5,632 nucleotides of DNA from Belnapia sp. (lineage in GTDB: Bacteria > Pseudomonadota > Alphaproteobacteria > Acetobacterales > Acetobacteraceae): assembly GCA_028291445.1 (NCBI GenBank), contig JAQGIA010000353.1, positions 1 through 5,632 on the forward strand, in the 5' to 3' direction. A program made the translations under genes and the position numbers. The notes beneath the pieces are model-generated. The model was not told where the DNA came from. It searched no databases and saw nothing but the letters and a program-made list of their open reading frames with translations. Shown here piece by piece: positions 1 through 4,284 of this stretch; the stretch's first letter is position 1, and every line of letters starts with the position of its first letter.

Positions 1-925
1 TCCCCGGGGCGGCGGCTACCGCGCGCCGCATCGCCCGGGCGCCCCGCAGTGGTGCCGCCTGGGCGCTGGCCATCATCGGTGGCAGGCTGCGGCGCAAGGT
101 CGGGGCGACGCCCATTTGCAGGAAGCCCTGGTCGAGCAGGGCCATCATGTGGCGGTCGCGCTCGCGGCCCGACTGCCCACCGAAGACGGCCGCGATCAGC
201 CGGACCCCGTCGCGCTGCGCGCTGGCCACCAGGTTGAAGCCGCTGTCGTTCACGTAGCCGGTCTTGATGCCGTCGGCGCCCTCGTATTCCTGCAGCAGCC
301 GGTTGTGATTCCAATGGGTCCGGCCGCGGAAGACGAAATGCGGCGTCGAGAAGTAATTGTAGCGGTTGGGATGGTCCTGCATCAGCCGGCGGCCGAGTAG
401 CGCCATATCCCGCGCCGTGGTCACCTGGTCGAGGTCGGGCAGGCCGGAGGCGTTGCGGAAGGTGGTGCGGGTCATCCCCAGCGCCCGGGCCTTCATGGTC
501 ATCATCTGGGCGAAGCGCTCCTCGGAGCCGCCGCCGAGCGCTTCGCCAAGCGTTGCCGCCGCGTCATTGGCGGATTTGGTCACCAGGGCGAGGATCGCCT
601 CCTCCACCGTCAAGGTCATGCCCGAGGTCAGGCCGAGGCGGGAGGGCGGCATGGAAGCGGCATTGCCGGAGACCCGGATGACGCTGTCGAGGCCGATGCG
701 GCCGTCGCGCAGCGCATCGAAAGCCAGGTAGACCGTCATCATCTTGGTGAGCGAGGCGGGATAGCGCTGTTCGTCCGGGCTGGCGGCGATGAGCGTGGCG
801 CCGGTGCGGCCATCGGTGACGATGGCGGAGTATCGTTCGCTGCCGATCTGGGCCTTGGCGCCGACCGCGGATAGCAGAGACAGCGCCAGGCCAAGGCCCA
901 GTCGCGACAGCGCAGGAATCCGCAA
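1..925 (-). CDS. dacA: D-alanyl-D-alanine carboxypeptidase (peptidase S11, PBP5/6-like), C-terminus beyond the left edge
   Basis: This is a periplasmic serine DD-carboxypeptidase, which removes the terminal D-Ala from peptidoglycan pentapeptides. The sequence shows all three penicillin-binding motifs in order and spacing: SLTK with nucleophile Ser58 and Lys61, SAN at 118-120, and KTG at 221-223. A typical Sec signal peptide precedes them (hydrophobic core at about residues 9-22, cleavage probably after AKA at 23-25). No ATG lies upstream of the catalytic domain in frame. I chose the TTG at 925 because it gives a textbook-length signal peptide and follows a G-run (934-939 complement) at 8 nt. 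An in-frame GTG at 982 would add 19 residues but lacks a Shine-Dalgarno sequence. About 308 codons are visible. After the catalytic domain (ending near residue 270) the chain becomes Ala/Arg/Met/Pro-rich, and I see no recognisable start of the PBP5 C-terminal beta domain. The true C-terminus, possibly a SPOR domain or membrane anchor, is outside the window. Family certain; paralogue assignment (dacA, dacC or dacD) less so. Confidence 0.93.
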   Translation of the reverse strand, partial: MRIPALSRLGLGLALSLLSAVGAKAQIGSERYSAIVTDGRTGATLIAASPDEQRYPASLTKMMTVYLAFDALRDGRIGLDSVIRVSGNAASMPPSRLGLTSGMTLTVEEAILALVTKSANDAAATLGEALGGGSEERFAQMMTMKARALGMTRTTFRNASGLPDLDQVTTARDMALLGRRLMQDHPNRYNYFSTPHFVFRGRTHWNHNRLLQEYEGADGIKTGYVNDSGFNLVASAQRDGVRLIAAVFGGQSGRERDRHMMALLDQGFLQMGVAPTLRRSLPPMMASAQAAPLRGARAMRRAVAAAPG

Positions 926-1092
926 GATAGAAGCCCCCCGACGCGCAGCCTGCCCCCGCAAGCTGTCGAGTCTGGATGACACTACCGATTCGGCCTAGCG
1001 CCTGTCCACGGGAATGGAAGCAGAACATCGACAGCACAAGGGTTTAGGGGGGTGGGTCTGCGGAGACGTTGCACGAAAGCTCTGCCAAACGG
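926..1092 (-). other. Gap between the hydrolase gene and dacA
   Basis: These 167 bases separate two genes read in the same direction. I see no convincing hairpin terminator for the upstream hydrolase gene. There is only a 4-bp GTCT/AGAC inverted pair near 1056-1067. I also see no clear -35/-10 pair for dacA. Either co-transcription or an unrecognised promoter is possible. Confidence 0.4.
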
Positions 1093-2226
1093 CTATTCAG
1101 GCCCCGGCACCATCGTTGCACTGAGACGGCTAAGCCTTTGCCGGATTGCCGCGGTCGCATGTGGTGGGGCCTGCAAGCGCTCCGCTTCCGCCAGCCATTC
1201 GCGCGCCTCGGGCAGGCGCCGCAAGTCGAGCCAGATATTGGCGAAAAGGCCAGCGGTCGCCGCGTTATGGGAATTGGTGCTGGCCAGGCGCTCGAGGATA
1301 GCCAGCGCGTCCTCGGTCCGGCTGAGCCGGCGTTGGATGACGGCGGCGCTTTTCAGGCTGACTGCCTCGGGCGGCCCCGGCACGGTGACGGCGGCAAAGG
1401 CCAACTCGGCGCAGCGTGCCGCGGCGGCCAGGGCACCCGCTTGGCCGCGGGCGCCGCGCAGGATCTGGCGCTCACCGAGGAGGCGCCAGTAGCGGTGGGA
1501 TTGCGCGCGCCGGGCACGGAGCTGCCGGCGCCAATGGCCCACGGATTCGGTGCCGCGCAGCAGAGAGACTGCACAACTGCCGAGCAGGCCGAAATCCCGT
1601 AGCCCCGCCGCTGCGGAGTGGCCGCAACCCAGGGCCAATAAACCCTCCGGCCGCAGGGAATGGCGCCCGATCAGCGCGGCATGTTCGGCATCCGGGTTCC
1701 AGGGGTCGGCAATGATATGCAGCGCCGCATCGGGCGCGAGCTGCGTCGCCATGTCGTCCCGGATGAAGCCACCGCGGCCGAGGATGGTCCGCGCATAGGG
1801 CAGCCAGCGCTTGTCCCAACCGGTCTTGGCCGGATCGATCGAGTATTGCGGCGAAATGGCGACCACCGCATGGGCGCCCACGGCGGCGCTGCAGGCCGCG
1901 GCCGCATAGCCGCCCATGCTCGATCCATAGGTGACCACGCGGCGATAGCTGCCGGCGATGGCCTTGATCGCCGCCATCGCGGGCTCGGTGTCCGGCACCT
2001 GCATCCAATGGTTCCAGGACGCCTTCACCTCGACTGCGGAAATTCGGCGTTCGGCCAACCATCGCTCGGCAAAGCCGCGATTGGCGAAGGATTGATTGGT
2101 CCGGTAGGACGGAAAGCTGATCACCAGCAGCGCGTCGTCGCCCTCGATCCGGCCATCCGTCACCCTGACGTCCAGGCCATCGAAGATCGGCGGGCGGGAA
2201 GCGGTTTGCGCGGGCTTGCTGGGCAC
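1093..2226 (-). CDS. Uncharacterised alpha/beta-hydrolase-fold protein with C-terminal TPR-like region
   Basis: I do not recognise a named family. The N-terminal half (about residues 30-215) looks like an alpha/beta hydrolase. A hydrophobic strand (LLVISF, 33-38) comes first. A nucleophile elbow G-S-S-M-G-G follows (101-106, candidate nucleophile Ser103). Then come a strand ending in SPQYSID (125-131), a candidate acid Asp174 or Asp179 in a DPWNPD segment, and a candidate histidine His203 in GCGHS. The C-terminal part (about 285-352) is Ala/Leu/Arg-rich and helical, with TPR-like spacing (AAVIQRRLSRTEDALAILERL, then NIWLDLRRLPEAREWLAEAERL, split here from longer runs). No signal peptide is visible, so a cytoplasmic location is likely. 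I chose the GTG at 2226 because GGAG (2234-2237 complement) sits 7 nt upstream. An ATG at 2298 would add 24 residues that look like translated leader and would run through the 18-bp palindrome. The gene is divergent from the phasin and lies upstream of dacA on the same strand. Substrate unknown; an esterase, thioesterase or acyltransferase is possible. Confidence 0.82.
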   Translation of the reverse strand: MPSKPAQTASRPPIFDGLDVRVTDGRIEGDDALLVISFPSYRTNQSFANRGFAERWLAERRISAVEVKASWNHWMQVPDTEPAMAAIKAIAGSYRRVVTYGSSMGGYAAAACSAAVGAHAVVAISPQYSIDPAKTGWDKRWLPYARTILGRGGFIRDDMATQLAPDAALHIIADPWNPDAEHAALIGRHSLRPEGLLALGCGHSAAAGLRDFGLLGSCAVSLLRGTESVGHWRRQLRARRAQSHRYWRLLGERQILRGARGQAGALAAAARCAELAFAAVTVPGPPEAVSLKSAAVIQRRLSRTEDALAILERLASTNSHNAATAGLFANIWLDLRRLPEAREWLAEAERLQAPPHATAAIRQRLSRLSATMVPGPE

Positions 2227-2231
2227 GAGAT

Positions 2232-2237
2232 ATCTCC
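2232..2237 (-). promoter_or_regulatory. Ribosome binding site that decides the GTG start of the hydrolase gene
   Basis: Read on the minus strand, GGAGAT begins 11 bases before GTG (2226-2224), leaving 7 bases between GGAG and the start codon. No comparable purine run precedes the in-frame ATG at 2298, so the shorter protein is favoured. Confidence 0.7.
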
Positions 2238-2248
2238 GTGATGGGCGG

Positions 2249-2266
2249 CTGCCTTGCGCAAGGCAG
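2249..2266. repeat. Perfect 18-bp palindrome, candidate operator or leader hairpin
   Basis: CTGCCTTGCGCAAGGCAG equals its own reverse complement over all 18 bases. It lies 12 bases upstream of the hydrolase Shine-Dalgarno sequence, in the expected promoter/leader of that gene. A further CTTGC at 2269-2273 can pair with GCAAG at 2258-2262. As DNA it would suit a dimeric repressor. The absence of an unpaired loop makes it less ideal as an RNA hairpin. The outer CTGC/GCAG and inner TTGC/GCAA half-sites resemble the TGC-rich repeats near the phasin gene. Confidence 0.6.
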
Positions 2267-2409
2267 GGCTTGCACCAGCCGTCCACTCCGGCAGGCAAAC
2301 AGCATCGAGTCCAGTCTGGAAGATCGAGCCCGGAAGCGGCTGGCTGCGGATAAGGCGGAAGCCCCAGCCGATCCTGTCGTCCAGCGGCATTCCGCGACCT
2401 ATGGTGCGC

Positions 2410-2436
2410 TGCAACAATTTGCTTGCAATTGCAGCA
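2410..2436. promoter_or_regulatory. TGC-rich candidate PhaR-type operator upstream of the phasin, distal copy
   Basis: This segment contains GCAA and TTGC in inverted orientation (2411-2414 and 2419-2422). It then contains the perfect 10-bp palindrome TGCAATTGCA (2424-2433) within TTGCAATTGCAGCA (2423-2436). In Paracoccus and Rhodobacter, phasin promoters are known to be repressed by PhaR through TGC-rich or CTGC/GCAG-type sites. The match here is to that general character, not to a proven consensus in this organism. Confidence 0.45.
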
Positions 2437-2458
2437 GTGACCGGATTAAGGACACGGC

Positions 2459-2475
2459 ATGTTGCAATGCAGCAT
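2459..2475. promoter_or_regulatory. TGC-rich candidate PhaR-type operator upstream of the phasin, proximal copy
   Basis: ATGTTGCAATGCAGCAT is a near-perfect 17-bp palindrome (mismatches only at one symmetric T/G pair and the central base). Its core TTGCAATGCAGCA (2462-2474) repeats the distal TTGCAATTGCAGCA (2423-2436) with one T deleted, with starts 39 bases apart. Two near-identical TGC-rich dyads in tandem upstream of a phasin gene suggest repressor binding that senses polyester, as PhaR does. Confidence 0.5.
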
Positions 2476-2523
2476 AACGGTCGGACCCTAGCCAGTAGCG
2501 TCGAGCAGGCAACGACCGGAACC

Positions 2524-2538
2524 GGGGCGGCAAGCCCC
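2524..2538 (+). repeat. Small hairpin just 5' of the phasin ribosome binding site
   Basis: GGGGC and GCCCC (2524-2528 and 2534-2538) form a 5-bp stem with a 5-base loop, 5 bases before the AGGAG of the phasin gene (2543-2547). It leaves the Shine-Dalgarno sequence free and could protect the 5' end of an abundant mRNA. The function is inferred. Confidence 0.35.
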
Positions 2539-2553
2539 ACAGAGGAGCAAGCC

Positions 2554-3075
2554 ATGTCTGTAACGATCGAAAGCAAGGCAGCCGACGTGAAGAAGCTGGT
2601 CAATGATGCGGCCGCCGCTGGTGCTGCCAAGACCCAGAAGCTGGTTGGCGAAGGCGCTGCCCAGACCCGTGAAACGATGGAGAAGAGCATGGACCAGGCA
2701 AGCAAGGCCACCGACGGCATGCTGAAGGCCGCCGAGCAGGCCGCCGAATTCGGCCGTGGCAACGCGGAAGCCTTCACCAAGGCGACGCAGGTCTACTTCG
2801 CCGGCGTGCAGGACCTCAGCAAGCAGACCATGGCGCTGATGCAGGGCCTGAGCGAGCATGCGATCGCCAGCGTCAAGGCGCTGTCGGGCGTGAAGAGCCT
2901 GAAGGAGGCCACCGAGATCCAGACCTCCTATGCCCGCACCGCGATCGAGAAGACCCTGGCCGAGACCACCAAGCTGCAGGAAGCCTCGCTGAAGCTGGTC
3001 GAGGCGTCCTTCGCCCCGATCTCGGCGCGGATGACCCTGGCGGTCGAGACCATGTCCAAGCCGGTCGCCGCCTGA
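2554..3075 (+). CDS. phaP: Phasin (Phasin_2-type PHA granule surface protein)
   Basis: Phasins are small amphipathic helical proteins that coat polyhydroxyalkanoate granules and control their number and size. This 173-residue protein has the family's length and composition: almost entirely Ala/Lys/Glu/Thr/Gln helices, no cysteine and no tryptophan. The N-terminal part (about 6-62) is a charged Ala-rich region. The conserved block starts at EFGRGNAEAF (65-74), continues through QVYFAGVQDLSKQ (79-91) and KSLKEATEIQ (114-123), and ends in a helix with the family signature FAPISARM (153-160). The ATG at 2554 follows AGGAG (2543-2547) by 6 nt. Upstream ATGs lack such a site and would add non-phasin sequence. 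A strong terminator follows directly, so the gene is probably a single-gene transcript. The TGC-rich dyads upstream suggest PhaR-like control. Family assignment is firm; the phaP name is by function, as several paralogues are common. Confidence 0.94.
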   Translation: MSVTIESKAADVKKLVNDAAAAGAAKTQKLVGEGAAQTRETMEKSMDQASKATDGMLKAAEQAAEFGRGNAEAFTKATQVYFAGVQDLSKQTMALMQGLSEHAIASVKALSGVKSLKEATEIQTSYARTAIEKTLAETTKLQEASLKLVEASFAPISARMTLAVETMSKPVAA

Positions 3076-3088
3076 GGCAGCGACCATG

Positions 3089-3115
3089 GCCGCCGGCGCC
3101 TTGGGCGCCGGCGGC
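3089..3115 (+). terminator. Strong hairpin terminator after the phasin gene
   Basis: GCCGCCGGCGCC (3089-3100) and GGCGCCGGCGGC (3104-3115) are perfect 12-base inverted arms around a 3-base TTG loop, starting 14 bases after the phasin stop. The trailing T-stretch is weak (AAGGTTTC), as is common in GC-rich genomes. Confidence 0.72.
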
Positions 3116-3125
3116 AAGGTTTCGG

Positions 3126-3171
3126 GGCCCGGCCCCGGTGGTTCCCTGCAATGGGGCCGCCGGGCCGGGCC
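3126..3171 (+). repeat. Second, larger inverted repeat downstream of the phasin terminator
   Basis: GGCCCGGCCC (3126-3135) pairs perfectly with GGGCCGGGCC (3162-3171) across a 26-base loop and is followed by TTCGTCGTT. It could be a back-up terminator or an mRNA 3'-end stabiliser. The high GC content raises the chance that it is fortuitous. Confidence 0.4.
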
Positions 3172-3392
3172 TTCGTCGTTCCAGGCGCCGGCTGCCATTG
3201 GCCGCGGATGCGGTGCGGACAGGTTCCGGTAACCCTTCCCCTGCCAGGGTCGCCTGACCATATATGCGACAGACCCCGCCAGGGCCCTTCACCTTGTGCC
3301 AATCGGGGCGATATCCTGTCCACCATGCCAGGCCAGTGCCTGACATGCCCGGATGCCCGCAGGCGGGTGCAGTCCTGCCCACCAGGAACCTC

Positions 3393-3824
3393 ATGAGCGA
3401 TCAGGACAAGCGGATCATCGGCGCAGCACCCATCAGGTCCACCCGTGTCGGCACGACCCGGGCCAGCGCGGCACCGGCTGGCCCAACCGGCGCCAACCCG
3501 CCCGGCGGCATCACCCCGGGGGACACCACGCCCAATACCGGCGTGGTGGTGAAGACCCGGCCGCGCACCAAAAAGCCGGCCATGTACAAGGTGTTGATGC
3601 TGAACGACGACTACACGCCGATGGAATTCGTCGTGCATGTCCTCGAGCGCTTCTTCCAAAAGAACCGGGAGGAGGCGACCCGCATCATGCTGCATGTGCA
3701 TCGCCGCGGCGTCGGGGTCTGCGGGGTCTATACCTATGAGGTGGCCGAGACCAAGGTCACCCAGGTGATGGACCTCGCCCGGCAGAACCAGCATCCGTTG
3801 CAGTGCACGATCGAGAAAGAATGA
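3393..3824 (+). CDS. clpS: ATP-dependent Clp protease adaptor ClpS
   Basis: ClpS binds proteins with N-end-rule N-termini and delivers them to the N-domain of ClpA for unfolding and ClpP degradation in the cytoplasm. The 143-residue product ends in a canonical ClpS core (about 62-143). It has [17 protein letters not shown] (64-80), containing the Asn71-Asp72-Asp73 substrate-binding segment and Met77. It also has the pocket histidine in MLHVHRRG (His103), [13 protein letters not shown] (110-122) and a C-terminal [10 protein letters not shown] (134-143). All equivalents of the E. coli N-degron pocket appear intact. The core is preceded by about 60 residues of flexible Pro/Ala/Gly/Thr-rich sequence, longer than the roughly 25 residues of E. 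coli ClpS. The ATG at 3393 follows AGGA (3384-3387) by 5 nt and begins with a typical MSDQDK. A second Met at 64 would cut into the core and is unlikely to be the start. clpA follows 460 bases downstream on the same strand. Confidence 0.96.
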   Translation: MSDQDKRIIGAAPIRSTRVGTTRASAAPAGPTGANPPGGITPGDTTPNTGVVVKTRPRTKKPAMYKVLMLNDDYTPMEFVVHVLERFFQKNREEATRIMLHVHRRGVGVCGVYTYEVAETKVTQVMDLARQNQHPLQCTIEKE

Positions 3825-3849
3825 CCGTGCCATGCCGGGATGCGCAGAT

Positions 3850-3881
3850 TTGGAAGGGCCAGAGTTGGAAGGGCCAGAGTT
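3850..3881. repeat. 15-bp tandem duplication
   Basis: TTGGAAGGGCCAGAG occurs at 3850-3864 and again, identical, at 3865-3879. A degenerate third start (TTGGGAGG) runs from 3880. It is noncoding and lies just after clpS. Replication slippage is the simplest origin. Confidence 0.85.
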
Positions 3882-3934
3882 GGGAGGCGCGGAAATGATG
3901 CCGGTCCGCGCCCGCACGGCCGCGAAGGTGGTTG

Positions 3935-3960
3935 TGCGATCGGGTAAAAGCGTGATCGCA
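3935..3960. repeat. 7-bp inverted repeat with 12-base spacer
   Basis: TGCGATC (3935-3941) and GATCGCA (3954-3960) are perfect inverted copies around an A/G-rich spacer. It could be an operator dyad or a small stem-loop. It has no T-tract, so it is not a typical terminator. Confidence 0.5.
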
Positions 3961-4125
3961 TGATGGCCGATATCGGGGGCAGGATGGCCGCCAGGCCCCT
4001 GCAAGGGTTTTGCCCGCCCCTGGTCCTGCCCGGCTCCCCTGCCGCGCATGATTGGTTGCCCAAAAAGAATGGCACCCCGCCGAACGGGGGGCTCGTCCAG
4101 ATCACCCCGAACGCCCAGCTTTCGA

Positions 4126-4179
4126 TCATGCCAGCGTCCGGTCATGCCAGCGTCCGGTCATGCCAGCTTCCGGTCATGG
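4126..4179. repeat. 16-bp tandem repeat array (three copies plus a partial)
   Basis: TCATGCCAGCGTCCGG occurs at 4126-4141 and 4142-4157. A third copy at 4158-4173 differs by one base (GCG to GCT), and a partial TCATGG follows at 4174-4179. The array ends about 105 bases before the clpA start, within its likely promoter region. It may be a slippage-prone minisatellite or a cluster of protein-binding sites. Sequence alone does not decide. Confidence 0.88.
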
Positions 4180-4247
4180 ATGTCGTGACCGCCGGATCTT
4201 CGGCCGGCAGTATTTTCCGAGGAAACCCAGCCCCGCAACCGGATGTT

Positions 4248-4274
4248 CCCGTTGCGTTGGCCTCCAACGGGGAG
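4248..4274 (+). promoter_or_regulatory. Hairpins overlapping the clpA ribosome binding site
   Basis: The Shine-Dalgarno stretch GGGGAG (4269-4274) lies 10 bases before the clpA ATG. Two mutually exclusive stems share the 3' arm that runs into it. CCCGTTG (4248-4254) can pair with CAACGGG (4265-4271), with a 10-base loop. CGTTGG (4255-4260) can pair with CCAACG (4264-4269), with a 3-base loop. The first covers more of the ribosome binding site than the second. Translational control is inferred, not shown. Confidence 0.45.
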
Positions 4275-4284
4275 CGTCTTGAGC

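Larger units (their letters stand above)
2227..2553. promoter_or_regulatory. Divergent control region between hydrolase gene and phasin gene
   Basis: This 327-base stretch carries no convincing gene. It holds the hydrolase ribosome binding site, an 18-bp palindrome (2249-2266), a small TCCAGTCTGGA inverted repeat (2310-2320) flanked by direct ATCGAG copies (2304-2309 and 2323-2328), two related TGC-rich repeats (2423-2436 and 2462-2474), and a short hairpin before the phasin ribosome binding site. Both promoters must lie here, but I could not pick out clear sigma-70 -35/-10 pairs for either gene. The AT-richer part, around 2411-2480, is the most likely place for the phasin promoter. Confidence 0.65.
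3076..3392 (+). other. Phasin-clpS intergenic region
   Basis: This 317-base region has no convincing gene. It begins with the two GC-rich inverted repeats and must also hold the clpS promoter. Candidates are weak. There is an AT-rich TATATG at 3261-3266 with no good -35 at 17 bases. Small inverted repeats lie at 3329-3342 (CAGGC/GCCTG) and 3356-3367 (CCCG/CGGG), just before the clpS ribosome binding site. Confidence 0.5.
3825..4284 (+). other. clpS-clpA intergenic region with short repeats
   Basis: This 460-base region has no credible gene. It contains a 15-bp tandem duplication (3850-3879), a 7-bp inverted repeat (3935-3960), a 16-bp tandem repeat array (4126-4179), and a GGTCA/TGACC inverted repeat (4172-4176 and 4186-4190). 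It also holds small hairpins CCCCG/CGGGG (4075-4089) and GCCGG/CCGGC (4191-4208), and the hairpin at the clpA ribosome binding site. No plus-strand terminator with a T-tract is visible after clpS. The distance suggests that clpA has its own promoter; TATTTT (4211-4216) is a possible -10 without a good -35. Confidence 0.5.

Noticed and set aside
564..1037. Minus-strand frame of 157 codons overlapping the start of dacA
   Set aside because: It is out of frame with the SLTK/SAN/KTG reading frame and Arg/His/Pro-rich, a typical shadow.
2226..2298. Longer hydrolase N-terminus from the ATG at 2298
   Set aside because: The extra 24 residues have no fold character, the ATG has no Shine-Dalgarno sequence, and the frame would be translated through the 18-bp palindrome. 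The GTG at 2226 has a good site.
1472..2305. Second minus-strand frame (277 codons) overlapping the hydrolase gene
   Set aside because: It is a frame shadow. Only the other frame has the GSSMGG elbow, a good ribosome binding site and a sensible fold pattern.
3151..3396. Small plus-strand frame whose stop overlaps the clpS start as ATGA
   Set aside because: The overlap suggests translational coupling, but there is no ribosome binding site at its ATG, it starts inside a GC-rich inverted repeat and the product looks random.
4075..4089. CCCCG/CGGGG hairpin with a T-run on the minus strand, considered as a minus-strand terminator
   Set aside because: The T-run is several bases away from the stem, and no minus-strand gene lies upstream that would need it.
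2928..4145. Minus-strand open frame (405 codons) opposite the end of the phasin gene, clpS and the spacer
   Set aside because: It crosses two certain plus-strand genes, a terminator and a tandem repeat, and its translation is low-complexity and family-less.
4126..4179. The 16-bp repeats as a CRISPR array or plasmid-type iterons
   Set aside because: The units are directly adjacent with no spacers, which excludes CRISPR. There is no replication initiator gene, and the setting is a chromosomal clp locus.
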